NCBI GenBank assembly: GCA_036251705.1
Contig: CP133959.1
Span: 1,923,195 to 1,987,194, forward strand
DNA from: Orbaceae bacterium lpD01
Lineage (GTDB): Bacteria > Pseudomonadota > Gammaproteobacteria > Enterobacterales > Orbaceae
DNA: 64,000 nucleotides
Reading direction: 5' to 3'
The position numbers and the translations under genes were made by a program. Within the stretch, counting starts at the first letter, position 1. The number at the start of each line of letters is the position of its first letter. Positions 1 through 9,980 of the stretch are shown in pieces. The notes under the pieces are model-generated. The model made no database searches. It was not told the origin of the DNA and was given only the letters and a program-made list of their open reading frames with translations.

Positions 1-502
1 CCAACTTAACAAAACTGACCAACGTACCCGCTAAAAAGATCTCCGCCATACACCAATTTTGCAATCGAGTCAGACTCACTAATAACAAGATAGTGATCCG
101 TTTAGGAAGTGAAATGCCACTACATAAAATAATTAAAATGAGTAAACAGAGGATGGGGAAAAAGATCACAAAACTAATAAAGACTAACGATAAGGAGCTA
201 TAATTATCCAATAATAAGGTATCGGGAATCATGAAAATATCAATACTCGTTACATTACCCAAAATGCGAATATCAATAAAATAAAACAAGCAAGAGAATA
301 TAAACATAAACAGTGCACATATCGCAAAAACAAGTGCTTGTTTATTGGTTTTTTTCCGATAACGAACCAGTCGTGAATTGCACCGTGGACAGCTCGCTTT
401 ATATTGATTGGTAATGCGAGGAACTTCAACCACTAAATCACAATGATCACAAATAATAAACTGTCCGTCATACTGATTTTTTTCTAATACGCTCTCGTTC
501 AT
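1..502 (-). CDS. pqiA: PqiA family membrane protein, N-terminal part
   Basis: This gene is cut by the left edge, so only the first 167 codons are present, starting with the ATG at 502. PqiA works with the MCE protein PqiB in moving lipids across the envelope. The N-terminus has a rubredoxin-like pair of CxxC motifs (CDHC near residue 18 and CPRC near 38), followed by hydrophobic segments. The end of the fragment, NWCMAEIFLAGTLVSFVKL, matches the conserved helix of the family. Position supports the call, because rlmKL-uup-pqiAB is the enterobacterial order and uup lies directly downstream of rlmKL here. A paralogue such as YebS/LetA is possible, but the context favours PqiA. Confidence 0.85.
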   Translation of the reverse strand, partial: MNESVLEKNQYDGQFIICDHCDLVVEVPRITNQYKASCPRCNSRLVRYRKKTNKQALVFAICALFMFIFSCLFYFIDIRILGNVTSIDIFMIPDTLLLDNYSSLSLVFISFVIFFPILCLLILIILCSGISLPKRITILLLVSLTRLQNWCMAEIFLAGTLVSFVKL

Positions 503-770
503 TTGCCTGCAAATTTCTGATAAAAATAGAGACATCACTCTGTTTGCTTCGATTTAATTCATCATAGGCCCCGTTTTACAGCCAACATTAACGGTTTTCA
601 GCAATAGTGATGATACTTTCGTTCAAACGAGTCTATCATGCTGCTTAAAAAATAGCACCTTGTTCAAAAGCAACTTCTCTGCACAATAGCTCGATATGAT
701 CAATCAAACAGACCAATAATCCCATCAGGGTGATGCTAAAAGTTTGCTATTTATCATCACCCTTAAGCGA

Positions 771-2699
771 TTAATTATCGACACCATTTTTAATCGCTTC
801 CAGAGATTCCCAACGGGAAAAAGCTTGCTCAAGTTTTGACTCACTATCAGCTAATTGTAATAACATCGGTTGCGTGATCTCATGAGGCTGATTGAAAAAA
901 GCATTATCACTCACTTGTGCTTGCAACGTGGCAATTTGATTTTCTAATTGTTCAATTAAGCCGGGTAGTTGTTCAAGCTCTTTGGTTTGCTGATAATTAA
1001 GTTTTATACTATTTTTGGGTTTATTCGCGACAGGACTCTTTTTGATACTATTCTCTACCGGCTTAATCTCTTTTTTATCTCGGCTGTCGATGACGGCTTT
1101 CGATTGAGATTGTTGCTGATGTGCATCAAAATATCCCCCGGTATAATTTTGAATAATGCCGTTTCCTTCGAAGATCCAACATTGCGTCACTGCATTATCA
1201 ACGAATTGTCGGTCATGACTGACCAGCAGGATTGTCCCTTTATACTCACTGACTAACTCTTCTAATAATTCAAGTGTTTCAATATCCAAATCATTGGTCG
1301 GTTCATCCAGAATTAACAAATTACTCGGTTTTAAAAATAATTTAGCCAATAATAAACGATTGCGTTCCCCACCAGATAACGCTTTTACCGGTGTCATCGC
1401 ACGTTTAGGATGGAATAGAAAATCCTGCAAATATCCAAGTACATGACGTGGTCGCCCGTTGATCATCACCTCTTGTTTACCTTCGGCTAGATTATCCATC
1501 ACAGTTCTATCTGGATCAAGTTCAGCACGGTATTGATCAAAATAGGCTACTTCAAGTTTAGTGCCGCAGTGGATCGAGCCACTATCTGGTTTTATCTGTT
1601 CTAGCATTAATTTTAATAACGTCGTCTTACCACATCCATTTGAACCAATCAGCGCTATTTTATCGCCTCTTAATACTTGCGCTGAAAAATGACTGACCAA
1701 TGTTTTGTCACCTAATGAATAACTGACATCTTCAATATCAAAGACAATCTTGCCGGATCGAATCGCTTCTTCCACCTGCATATTCGCACTCCCCATCACC
1801 TGGCGACGATCAGCATATTCACGTCTCATTGCTTTTAAAGCGCGTACGCGGCCTTCGTTACGAGTACGTCTCGCTTTGATTCCCTGGCGAATCCAAGCTT
1901 CTTCTTGCGCAAGCTTCTTATCAAAATGCGCATTTTGTAACTCTTCAACCCGCAGCGCCTCTTCTTTACCCAGCAGATAATTATCATAGTCTCCCGGCCA
2001 AGAACTGGCTAAGCCGCGATCAAGGTCAATAATGCGAGTCGCCATACTACGAATAAACGAGCGATCATGTGAGATAAACACAATACTACCAGTAAAACCT
2101 TTTAAGAACGTTTCCAGCCATTCGATCGTGCCAATATCTAAATGGTTGGTCGGTTCATCGAGTAACAGTACATCAGGATTGCAAACCAGCGCTTTGGCGA
2201 GTGCCGCTTTACGCAGCCAACCACCAGAAAGTGAGGAGAGATCAGCATCCGCATTTAATCCTAACTGCATTAACACATTATTGATTCGGCTTTCAATGTG
2301 CCAAATATTTTGATGATCTAACTGCTCCTGTATTACCGCTAGTTGATCGAGATGTTTTTCACTCGGATCTTCAGCGGTTTTTTTCAGCATCACGTGATAC
2401 TGTTTAAGTAGCTCAGCCTGCTGCGCAACACCTTCCGCCACAAAATCAAATACACTACCGCTGACATCCCTAGGCGGATCTTGTTGTAATCTTGAAACGA
2501 TTAAATCTTTTTCATAAATGATTTGACCATCATCGAGCGGGTACTCTTTATTCAGAACCTTCAGTAAGGTGGATTTACCCGCGCCATTGCGCCCAACTAA
2601 ACAGACACGTTCATTGGGTTCAATATAAAGATTCATATGATCTAAAAGGGGTGAATCACTAAATGCCAAATAGGCATCGGTTAAATGTATCAGTGCCAT
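771..2699 (-). CDS. uup: ABC-F family ATPase Uup
   Basis: This is a soluble ABC-F ATPase with two nucleotide-binding domains and no membrane segments. The first domain has Walker A GRNGAGKST at about 36-44, the signature LSGGW near 157 and Walker B LLLDEPTNHLD near 180. The second has GSNGCGKTT near 353, LSGGERNR near 440 and LLILDEPTNDLD near 460. The last 70 residues are rich in Glu, Gln and Leu and look like the C-terminal coiled coil that binds DNA in Uup. At 642 residues it matches E. coli Uup (about 635). Known roles of the family are limiting transposon excision and acting on ribosomes. The start lies 28 nt after the rlmKL stop, so the two are probably co-transcribed. Confidence 0.93.
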   Translation of the reverse strand: MALIHLTDAYLAFSDSPLLDHMNLYIEPNERVCLVGRNGAGKSTLLKVLNKEYPLDDGQIIYEKDLIVSRLQQDPPRDVSGSVFDFVAEGVAQQAELLKQYHVMLKKTAEDPSEKHLDQLAVIQEQLDHQNIWHIESRINNVLMQLGLNADADLSSLSGGWLRKAALAKALVCNPDVLLLDEPTNHLDIGTIEWLETFLKGFTGSIVFISHDRSFIRSMATRIIDLDRGLASSWPGDYDNYLLGKEEALRVEELQNAHFDKKLAQEEAWIRQGIKARRTRNEGRVRALKAMRREYADRRQVMGSANMQVEEAIRSGKIVFDIEDVSYSLGDKTLVSHFSAQVLRGDKIALIGSNGCGKTTLLKLMLEQIKPDSGSIHCGTKLEVAYFDQYRAELDPDRTVMDNLAEGKQEVMINGRPRHVLGYLQDFLFHPKRAMTPVKALSGGERNRLLLAKLFLKPSNLLILDEPTNDLDIETLELLEELVSEYKGTILLVSHDRQFVDNAVTQCWIFEGNGIIQNYTGGYFDAHQQQSQSKAVIDSRDKKEIKPVENSIKKSPVANKPKNSIKLNYQQTKELEQLPGLIEQLENQIATLQAQVSDNAFFNQPHEITQPMLLQLADSESKLEQAFSRWESLEAIKNGVDN

Positions 2700-2727
2700 G
2701 AAAAACCTTTTTCAAATAAGCTAAATA

Positions 2728-4860
2728 TTACTGTTTATGTTGCAGTAAAAAACAGTAATGAATCTGTTTGTTTCGTTCAAAATCAGGAGAGATAGTCCGT
2801 GCGGTAATATCCTGATATTTGAGCCCCAAATGCGCTAAACCTTCAGCATCGATCTTAAAACCGCGTTTATTATTCGAGAAAATGATCTTGCCATTAGGTG
2901 TTAACATCCGTTTTAAATTTTCCATTAACATGAGATGATCGCGTTGAATATCTAATGTATCACTCATGCGTTTAGAGTTAGAAAACGTCGGGGGATCAAT
3001 AAAAATAAGATCAAACTGCTGATCACATGCTTGCAAAAAGACCAAACAGTCCGCTTGAATTAAACGATGTTGGCGACTCGTCAAGCCATTTTGCTGTAAA
3101 TTACGTTCTGCCCATTCTAAATACGTTCTCGACATATCAACTGTCGTGGTACTTTTAGCGCCACCAAGCCCGGCATAAACGGTCGCCGATCCGGTATAGG
3201 AAAATAGATTTAAAAATGATTTTCCCTTCGCCATCTGCCCGATCATTTTTCGCGCTAAACGGTGATCTAAGAACAGTCCGGTATCCAGATAATCCACTAA
3301 GTTGACCCAGAATTGGGCTTGATACTCTTTGACTAAAAAGAAATCTTGTTTATGGGCAAGCTTCTGATATTGCTGTTTACCTTTCTGCTTTTCACGGGTT
3401 TTTAGCACCACTTGGTCGACGGATAGTCCTAATACCATAATGGTTGCATTAATCACATCAAACAGACGTTTACGCGCTTTCTGTTCATCAATGCTTTTAG
3501 GTGGTGCATACTCTTGGATAATAACCTTGTCTTTATAACGATCAATCGCCACATTATATTCAGGTAAATCAGCATCGTATAAACGATAACACTCAATCCC
3601 TTCACTTATCGCCCATTTTTTGAGTTTCTGCTCATTCTTTCGTAAACGATTCACAAAATCTTGCGCGATCATCGGTCCTGATGATTGAATGGATTGTTGT
3701 TGGTCCGCGGCTAATTCTCGTTTGGCGATAACATAATTTTTTTGTACACAGTCTAAAGGCCCATTTTTGGCTTTATACTGTTTGTCAGCACGCAGCTGTA
3801 AACAATCAAGCAGTTGAGGCGCACCACTAAATAACGATAAGTGCCAGCCACCAAACTGCTGCTTAACTAGCGTGCCAAGCGCTGAGTGCAGCGCAATTAA
3901 CGCCGGCTCACTCTCCAGACGCTCACCATACGGCGGGTTACTGATAATTGTGCCCATTCTATCTGGGCAAGGATTGGTTAACTCTATAATATCTTGTCGC
4001 TTAAAATCAATTAATTCAGCAACACCAGCCCGATGGGCATTTTCTGTGGCAATACTGAGTACATGCGCATCATTATCATAACCAAAAAATTTGGCGCTAA
4101 CCCGTTTTATCCCCTGCTTAGCTTGCTCGCGAGCTTCAAACAACACCTCATTCCATAATACCGAGTTATGCTGTTTCCAGGCTTTAAAGCCCCAGGATAA
4201 ACGATTAAGTCCTGGCGCAATCTCTGCTGCTTGCATAGCGGCTTCAATCAGTAATGTGCCAGAACCGCACATAGGATCGATCAAGACTTGATCTGGCTGC
4301 CAGCCCGAACGATGAACGACGGCTGCGGCTAAATTTTCTTTTAATGGTGCCTGACCGGCCGCTAAACGATAACCGCGTTGATGCAGACTCTCACCACTTA
4401 AATCTAAACTAAGCGATACACGATTTTTATATAAATGAGCAACAATACGAATATCCGCTTGGCTTTTGGCAATATTAGGGCGTTGTTGCTGATTTCGCAT
4501 AAAGCTATCAACAATCGCATCCTTAATTTTTAGCGCGCCATACTGAGTGTTACGAATAAAGTCATTGGTACCCCGGAAATTGATCACAAAGGTTGAATCG
4601 ACATCAAAAATTGAGCCCCAATCAATATTCAAGGCACATCCATAAAGATCGAGGTCACTATATATATCGAATTCACTTAATGGCAGCAAAATACGTGAAG
4701 CCAGACGACTCCATAATAGTGAGCGGTACATCATCTTATCATCAGCGGAAAAATAGATACCGCCCGCCGTAATGCGGCAATCAGCGGCACCTAGTTTTTG
4801 TAACTCTGCTTTTAATAACTCTTCCAGTCCACCGGACGTTGTGGCAAATAATGTTTTCAT
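2728..4860 (-). CDS. rlmL: Bifunctional 23S rRNA methyltransferase RlmKL
   Basis: This is a fusion of two SAM-dependent methyltransferases that modify 23S rRNA, forming m2G2445 (RlmL half) and m7G2069 (RlmK half) in E. coli numbering. The N-terminal 150 residues form a THUMP-type RNA-binding region. The RlmL half has [14 protein letters not shown] and the catalytic-loop motif SNPPYGERL near 310. The RlmK half has [16 protein letters not shown] and the loop motif DPPTFSNSK near 625. At 710 residues it is full length (E. coli 702). It is the first gene of the rlmKL-uup-pqiA block, transcribed away from bepA. Confidence 0.95.
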   Translation of the reverse strand: MKTLFATTSGGLEELLKAELQKLGAADCRITAGGIYFSADDKMMYRSLLWSRLASRILLPLSEFDIYSDLDLYGCALNIDWGSIFDVDSTFVINFRGTNDFIRNTQYGALKIKDAIVDSFMRNQQQRPNIAKSQADIRIVAHLYKNRVSLSLDLSGESLHQRGYRLAAGQAPLKENLAAAVVHRSGWQPDQVLIDPMCGSGTLLIEAAMQAAEIAPGLNRLSWGFKAWKQHNSVLWNEVLFEAREQAKQGIKRVSAKFFGYDNDAHVLSIATENAHRAGVAELIDFKRQDIIELTNPCPDRMGTIISNPPYGERLESEPALIALHSALGTLVKQQFGGWHLSLFSGAPQLLDCLQLRADKQYKAKNGPLDCVQKNYVIAKRELAADQQQSIQSSGPMIAQDFVNRLRKNEQKLKKWAISEGIECYRLYDADLPEYNVAIDRYKDKVIIQEYAPPKSIDEQKARKRLFDVINATIMVLGLSVDQVVLKTREKQKGKQQYQKLAHKQDFFLVKEYQAQFWVNLVDYLDTGLFLDHRLARKMIGQMAKGKSFLNLFSYTGSATVYAGLGGAKSTTTVDMSRTYLEWAERNLQQNGLTSRQHRLIQADCLVFLQACDQQFDLIFIDPPTFSNSKRMSDTLDIQRDHLMLMENLKRMLTPNGKIIFSNNKRGFKIDAEGLAHLGLKYQDITARTISPDFERNKQIHYCFLLQHKQ

Positions 4861-4952
4861 TTAAATTCAATCTGTCGCAATAAAAATTGTCGGCTATTAT
4901 ATACCACTAAGCTGTAAACGACATTAATTAACCACCTGATAATGTCTGTTTT

Positions 4953-5004
4953 TAAAATAAATAGCTAAAATAAATAGTTAAAATAAACCGCTAAAATAAA
5001 CAAA
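4953..5004. repeat. Imperfect 13-bp tandem repeat, four copies
   Basis: Four consecutive 13-bp units begin with TAAAATAAA and differ in their last four bases (TAGC, TAGT, CCGC and CAAA). The array is extremely AT-rich and lies about 95 bp upstream of the rlmKL ATG, so it may work as an UP-type element or simply be a slippage product. Confidence 0.75.
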
Positions 5005-5128
5005 GCGATCTTAGCGATAAATAAATCGAGGGATCGTCGCGTCCTTTAATTGATAACTCATTTACATCTCAGCCACACTCAATTAAAGTAAATCATGATA
5101 TGATTGAGCAAACCGAGTTGAATTACGC

Positions 5129-5146
5129 GATATAGGGCCCTATATC
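5129..5146. promoter_or_regulatory. 18-bp perfect palindrome upstream of bepA
   Basis: GATATAGGGCCCTATATC reads identically on both strands and ends 32 bp before the bepA start codon. A perfect palindrome of this length in a promoter region suggests a binding site for a dimeric regulator. No family was recognised from the sequence. There is no U-run, so a terminator is unlikely. Confidence 0.45.
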
Positions 5147-5178
5147 AATCTAATAGATTGAATTTTGCAGGAATTATC

Positions 5179-6624
5179 ATGTTGAAAAAGCGATCACTCA
5201 TTGCTGTCGTCTTAGCCTCAATGCTCATGCAACCAGTTACAATGGCAAATAATATTCTGCTGCCGGATATTGGCACTGCCGCGGCGGCAACACTCAGTAT
5301 TGGCCAAGAGATCGAGATGGGTGATTATTATGTGCGTATCTTACGTGGTTCGGCGCCGATAAATAGTGATCTCTTAATCACTGATTATATTAACGAGCTG
5401 GGTCATAAACTAGTGGCCAATGCAGATTCAGTACAAACCCCCTTCAACTTTTTCGTGATGAATAGTAACGTGTTAAATGCGTTTGCTTTTTTTGGCGGCA
5501 ATGTGGTTATTCATTCAAGGCTAATTCTCGATACCGATAACGAAAGCCAATTAGCTTCGGTCATGTCACATGAGATTGCGCATGTCACTCAGCGTCATTT
5601 AGCCCGTTCAATGGAAGCCCAAAAACAAAATACCCCTTATGTGGTGGGTGCGGCGCTGGGTTCTATTTTATTAGGTCTGGCTAATCCAGAATTAGGCATG
5701 TCAGGACTGATTAGTACCTTGGCCGGTTCACAGCAAAGCTCGATCAGTTTTACTCAAAGTAACGAGCAAGAAGCCGATCGCGTCGGCATCAGAACGCTCA
5801 CTAAAGCCGGATTTGATCCCTATGCCATGGCCGATTTTCTGCAAAAATTAGCGGACCAGTCGCGATTTAGCTCAAAACCACCGGAAATGCTACTGACGCA
5901 TCCCTTACCTGATAGTCGCTTATCTGATGTACGCAATCGTTCAAATCAGCTACCACACAAAAACGTCGCTTCATCACTCGATTACTATTTAGCTAAAATT
6001 CGTTTAGCCGCGTTAGGCCGTAATAAAAATGCGACAACCTTAATTCTGGACGAATACAAAAAAATCAATAACAAACAGACTAATATTGCGTTGCTCTATG
6101 GTCAAGCACTGTCACAATATGTGAGTAAAAACTATAGTCAAGCGCAGAAAACACTACAAACCCTGTTAAACGAAGATCCGAATAATGTCTGGTTTGTTGA
6201 TTTAATGACTGATATCGATTTAGAGCTTAAAGATCCGTCTGCTGCAATAAACCGGTTACTCTCGGCATTAAAAGCCCATCCTAACAGCCATGTGCTGCAG
6301 ATTAATTTAGCGAATGCTTATCTGAATAATAATGACTTGCAAAAGGCAGCGAGTTTACTGCACCGCTATACCTTCAGTTCACCTAATGATATTAATGGCT
6401 GGGATCTATTAGCACAGACCTATACCAAACAGCATCTTCGTGGTGAAGAGATGTCTGCGCGCGCAGAGGTCAGTGCATTACAAGGTGATTACCGTCAGGC
6501 TATCACCTTGTTAACCAATGCACAAAGTTATGTGAAAGATAACGCAAATCAAGTGGCGCGTTTTCAGGCACGCGCAAAACAGCTGGAAGATTTACAAAAA
6601 CGCTATGCGCATTATCAGCGCTAA
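5179..6624 (+). CDS. bepA: Periplasmic M48 metalloprotease/chaperone BepA
   Basis: BepA helps assemble the LPS transporter LptD and degrades stalled outer-membrane proteins. A signal peptide (basic LKKRSL, hydrophobic core, MANN) comes first. The zinc site HEIAH falls at about 131-135, and the third ligand glutamate is in NEQEADRVG near 198. The C-terminal half has tetratricopeptide-like repeats. The start is set at the ATG at 5179 because AGGA lies about 7 nt upstream; a TTG 21 nt earlier is in frame but lacks a binding site. The gene encodes 481 residues, close to E. coli BepA (487). It is monocistronic, with its own terminator. Confidence 0.92.
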   Translation: MLKKRSLIAVVLASMLMQPVTMANNILLPDIGTAAAATLSIGQEIEMGDYYVRILRGSAPINSDLLITDYINELGHKLVANADSVQTPFNFFVMNSNVLNAFAFFGGNVVIHSRLILDTDNESQLASVMSHEIAHVTQRHLARSMEAQKQNTPYVVGAALGSILLGLANPELGMSGLISTLAGSQQSSISFTQSNEQEADRVGIRTLTKAGFDPYAMADFLQKLADQSRFSSKPPEMLLTHPLPDSRLSDVRNRSNQLPHKNVASSLDYYLAKIRLAALGRNKNATTLILDEYKKINNKQTNIALLYGQALSQYVSKNYSQAQKTLQTLLNEDPNNVWFVDLMTDIDLELKDPSAAINRLLSALKAHPNSHVLQINLANAYLNNNDLQKAASLLHRYTFSSPNDINGWDLLAQTYTKQHLRGEEMSARAEVSALQGDYRQAITLLTNAQSYVKDNANQVARFQARAKQLEDLQKRYAHYQR

Positions 6625-6648
6625 ACAATCTTGTCGCAGCGACTTATC

Positions 6649-6681
6649 AACCTAGATAACTTATCTTTATCTAGGTTTTTT
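6649..6681 (+). terminator. Rho-independent terminator of bepA
   Basis: An 11-bp perfect stem (AACCTAGATAA with TTATCTAGGTT) has a 7-nt loop and is followed by a T-run. It begins 25 nt after the bepA stop. Confidence 0.88.
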
Positions 6682-6770
6682 GCCAGAGAGACAATATGCC
6701 CAAAGCGGGACAGATTGATAAAACCCGAGAGTGTTACCACTGCTTTGATGGTGCATAACCGATAAGCTAA

Positions 6771-7427
6771 TTAGCCTAAATGATTCACATCGTTATATTG
6801 CTGTAGACTAAACTGCCCGACTGATTGATGATCAGCTTGTTTAAAATTAACAATACTCACACTAGTATTGGCAATCCTTGGTGAGTGGGTCTCATCACGA
6901 TACGCGTACCATTCGCAGCCGCGTATCGCATTGAGTAAAATTCGCAATGCTGTGCCATGCGAAACAATCAGTACATTGCCGGTATCATATTGCGCAATAA
7001 TCTTTTCCAGCCCTTGCTGCATACGCGCTAAAACAGCTAAAGTGTGTTCACCTTGGTTTGATTCTGCGGTGAAAACTCGCGGTGAATTTAAATATAATTG
7101 AAAGTCATCTTGCAAATTTAGCTCGGCAATCGGCTGGCCTTCCCATAGACCAAAATCCATTTCGCAAAAGTCGGCATCTTCAAAACGAGGAATAGCCGGT
7201 ACTGACGGATTATGCTCAGCTAAAATATAGTCTCGCGTATCAATTGCGCGCTGCTGGGTACTGGAATAAGCACAGATAAAAGGCATAGAAGCTAGATACT
7301 GACCGGTTATTTTGGCGCCCTCAATCCCCTTTTCAGTCAAAGGTGAATTTTGAGAACCTTGCATGCGTTCAAGTACATTCCACTCGGTTTGCCCGTGACG
7401 AATAAGATAAAAATTAATCTCTTTCAT
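6771..7427 (-). CDS. Histidine phosphatase family protein (GpmB-like)
   Basis: This is a member of the histidine phosphatase superfamily. The RHG motif LIRHGQTEWN places the nucleophilic histidine at residue 11. The second catalytic histidine is in VSHGTALRIL near 158, with basic residues following each. At 218 residues it matches the size of GpmB (215), the so-called phosphoglycerate mutase 2, whose members are mostly phosphatases rather than mutases. The substrate cannot be told from sequence. It follows rluC on the same strand with a 64-nt gap, so it may be co-transcribed. Confidence 0.8.
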   Translation of the reverse strand: MKEINFYLIRHGQTEWNVLERMQGSQNSPLTEKGIEGAKITGQYLASMPFICAYSSTQQRAIDTRDYILAEHNPSVPAIPRFEDADFCEMDFGLWEGQPIAELNLQDDFQLYLNSPRVFTAESNQGEHTLAVLARMQQGLEKIIAQYDTGNVLIVSHGTALRILLNAIRGCEWYAYRDETHSPRIANTSVSIVNFKQADHQSVGQFSLQQYNDVNHLG

Positions 7428-7491
7428 ATAAACTTCTCCTGAATATTCACAGCGCTAGTTTGCTTTAATCATGATGATGATAGCGGCTGGG

Positions 7492-8454
7492 TTATTCCTG
7501 TTGTTTCTGTAATCTTAATTGATTTAAGCACTGCTGTAACGTCTTGTCTAACGGCGCGGCAACCGTCATCTTTTCTTGTGTTTTAGGATGGGTGAATTGG
7601 ACTTGAGCAGCGTGTAAAAACAGACGATTTAATCCAGTTGAGATCAATTTTTGATCAAACTCTTTTTCACCGTAGCGATCATCAAACGCAATCGGGTGTC
7701 CTGTGTATTGGGTATGGACACGAATTTGATGGGTTCGCCCAGTCACCGGACTGGCTTTAACTAATGTGGCAAAATCAAAACGCTCTTCGACTTTGAACCG
7801 GGTTTCTGCCGGCTTGCCATCTTGATTAACTCGTACAATCCGTTCGCCACTTTGGAGCATATTTTTGAATAAAGGCGCTTCAACCACTTTACACGCCGAA
7901 GGCCAGTTACCTTGAACTAAAGCCAGATAATCTTTCTGCATCTGTTTTAGTCTTAACTGCTCATGTAACGATCGTAATGCTGAACGTTTTTTGGCAATCA
8001 ATAATACACCAGAGGTCTCTCTGTCAATACGATGGACTAACTCTAAAAATCGCGCATCGGGTCTTAAGGCTCTTAAGCCTTCGATCACGCCAAAACTGAG
8101 TCCACTGCCACCATGAACAGCGATACCTGACGGTTTATTTAAGACCAGAATATAGTCATCCTCAAATAAAATCGCGTGCTCTAAATTCGCAACTTTATTC
8201 AGTTTTGCTGACACTGCCGGTTCGGTGGTTTCAGCCACTCTTACCGGTGGAATTCTAATTTGATCGCCACAAACTAGTTTATATTCAGGTTTGACCCGTT
8301 TTTTATTTACCCTCACCTCACCTTTTCGTAAGATGCGGTAGATCATACTTTTCGGGACACCTTTAAGCTGAGTACGTAAAAAATTATCAATACGCTGCTG
8401 CTCATTTTCAGCAGTAATAGTCACAAAAATGACCTGTGGTGATGTTGGTTTCAT
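7492..8454 (-). CDS. rluC: 23S rRNA pseudouridine synthase RluC
   Basis: RluC converts uridines 955, 2504 and 2580 of 23S rRNA (E. coli numbering) to pseudouridine. An S4 RNA-binding domain occupies about residues 18-75 (RIDNFLRTQLKGVPKSMIYR, then GEVRVN). The catalytic aspartate is D144 in HRIDRETSG. The C-terminus carries the usual GRTHQIRVH motif. At 320 residues it matches E. coli RluC (319). RluD has the same domain order, but another window gene fits RluD better. It is transcribed divergently from dsbB. Confidence 0.92.
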   Translation of the reverse strand: MKPTSPQVIFVTITAENEQQRIDNFLRTQLKGVPKSMIYRILRKGEVRVNKKRVKPEYKLVCGDQIRIPPVRVAETTEPAVSAKLNKVANLEHAILFEDDYILVLNKPSGIAVHGGSGLSFGVIEGLRALRPDARFLELVHRIDRETSGVLLIAKKRSALRSLHEQLRLKQMQKDYLALVQGNWPSACKVVEAPLFKNMLQSGERIVRVNQDGKPAETRFKVEERFDFATLVKASPVTGRTHQIRVHTQYTGHPIAFDDRYGEKEFDQKLISTGLNRLFLHAAQVQFTHPKTQEKMTVAAPLDKTLQQCLNQLRLQKQQE

Positions 8455-8557
8455 GAATAATTATTAATCTCTAAAATAATACTAGTTTACATTATTCGAA
8501 AATAACTTACACTATTACCCGCCAGAAAATACTATTATTTATTAAGAGAACACGTAT

Positions 8558-9088
8558 ATGCTGCAATTATTAAGTCAATACGCTAGAAATCGAACAGCTT
8601 GGTTTTTATTACTGCTTTCTGCATTATGTTTTGAGTTAGTTGCCCTTTTTTTTCAACATGTATTAAATCTTAATCCCTGCGTTTTATGTATTTATCAACG
8701 TTGTGTATTTGCCGGTATCTTTATTGCTGCCCTGATTGCGCTCATTAATCCCCAAAATTTACTTTTTCGATTAGTCGGATTAGCATTATGGATCTACTGT
8801 GCAATTAAAGGGTTTTTATTTGCATATGAACAAGCAACATTACAGTTTGAACCCTCCATGTTTCATAGCTGCCCATTAAATGTCAGTTTTCCTGCATGGT
8901 TACCACTTAATACCTGGATTCCGGGGATGTTTGAAAGTACCGGTATCTGTTCTGATCGTATTTGGCAATTCTTAACACTTGAAATGTCACAATGGACAAT
9001 GATTATTTTTATTTGCTACTTGATTGTCGCTTTATTGGTATTGGTTGCCCAATTCGTCAGACCAGTTCAGTCAGCGTGGAAAAATTAG
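8558..9088 (+). CDS. dsbB: Disulfide bond formation protein DsbB
   Basis: DsbB is an inner-membrane protein that reoxidises periplasmic DsbA and passes electrons to quinone. Four hydrophobic segments are visible. The first cysteine pair is C41-V-L-C44 followed by IYQR, and the second is C105 and C131 in the second periplasmic loop (MFHSCPLNV and STGICSD). All four catalytic cysteines are present. It has 176 residues, the normal length. It stands alone between rluC and rluA, with a terminator-like hairpin downstream. Confidence 0.95.
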   Translation: MLQLLSQYARNRTAWFLLLLSALCFELVALFFQHVLNLNPCVLCIYQRCVFAGIFIAALIALINPQNLLFRLVGLALWIYCAIKGFLFAYEQATLQFEPSMFHSCPLNVSFPAWLPLNTWIPGMFESTGICSDRIWQFLTLEMSQWTMIIFICYLIVALLVLVAQFVRPVQSAWKN

Positions 9089-9105
9089 TCTAAGTCTCTA
9101 AGCCT

Positions 9106-9138
9106 AAAAAGCGTGCCTGAGTTGGCGCGTTTTTTATA
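9106..9138 (+). terminator. Probable terminator of dsbB
   Basis: The stem AAAAAGCGTGCC pairs imperfectly with GGCGCGTTTTTT around a 6-nt loop, starting 18 nt after the dsbB stop and ending in a T-run. One or two G-U pairs or mismatches are needed. Confidence 0.65.
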
Positions 9139-9289
9139 TCTGTTGACTCACATACCGCGCTCATCCGCATCTTTCGTTTTATTTCGATATCATAAAATGC
9201 GCCAGTTTAGATAAAATCACATTATCTTAGGGAAATTTCTGCTAAAATAGCCACAATTTTAACTCGGCAGGTAGAATTAAACCGATATT

Positions 9290-9946
9290 ATGTTACTTGA
9301 ATATCATCCCTCACAATCACCTTGGTTAATCACGCTTTATCAGGACAATGATATTGTGGTTGTGAATAAACAAAGTGGCTTGCTCTCCGTACCCGGAAAA
9401 GCGCCTGAGCATAAAGATAGTATTATTAGTCGTCTTGAACGCGATTTTAGTTTCGTAGAATCAGTGCATCGTTTAGATATGGCCACCAGTGGCATTATGG
9501 TTGTTGCCTTAAGTAAGCAAGCTGAAAGAGAACTTAAAAGGCAGTTTAGAGAGCGAGAAACCAAAAAATACTATATCGCCCGTATCTTTGGTCATCCCGC
9601 ACAGGATAAGGGATCGATTGAACTCCCGTTGATTTGTGACTGGCCAAATCGGCCCAAACAAAAAGTGTGCTTTGAAACGGGTAAGTCAGCCCTAACTGAG
9701 TATGAAATCCTTGAAAGAGCTGATGATAATACATCGAGAATTAAGCTGCTCCCTTTTACCGGTCGTTCACATCAGTTACGTGTTCACATGCAAGCATTAG
9801 GCCATCCTATTTTAGGGGATAAATTTTATGCCACACCGGAGGCTAAAGCCAAGGCCAGCAGATTATTATTACATGCCCAATCATTAACCATTACCCATCC
9901 GATCACCGGTGAGTTAATGACTTTTAGCTGTGATCCGGATTTTTAA
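9290..9946 (+). CDS. rluA: rRNA/tRNA pseudouridine synthase RluA
   Basis: RluA makes pseudouridine 746 in 23S rRNA and pseudouridine 32 in several tRNAs. It is a single catalytic domain with no S4 domain. The catalytic aspartate is D63 in HRLDMATSG. The motifs VVVNKQSGLLSVPG and GRSHQLRVHMQALGHPILGD are typical of RluA. At 218 residues it matches E. coli RluA (219). It precedes rdgB by 34 nt on the same strand, so rluA-rdgB-hemW may be one transcript. Confidence 0.93.
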   Translation: MLLEYHPSQSPWLITLYQDNDIVVVNKQSGLLSVPGKAPEHKDSIISRLERDFSFVESVHRLDMATSGIMVVALSKQAERELKRQFRERETKKYYIARIFGHPAQDKGSIELPLICDWPNRPKQKVCFETGKSALTEYEILERADDNTSRIKLLPFTGRSHQLRVHMQALGHPILGDKFYATPEAKAKASRLLLHAQSLTITHPITGELMTFSCDPDF

Positions 9947-9980
9947 TCGCGATCACATTTCAATTTGAGAGGAACATAAT

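Larger units (their letters stand above)
4861..5178. other. Divergent intergenic region between rlmKL and bepA
   Basis: No gene is seen in these 318 bases. They should hold the promoters of both flanking genes. The region contains a four-copy imperfect 13-bp tandem repeat and, just upstream of bepA, an 18-bp perfect palindrome; both are listed separately. Confidence 0.7.

Noticed and set aside
969-1256. Open frame on the plus strand inside uup
   Set aside because: It is antisense to a clear ABC-F gene, has no family resemblance and no ribosome site. It is a shadow frame.
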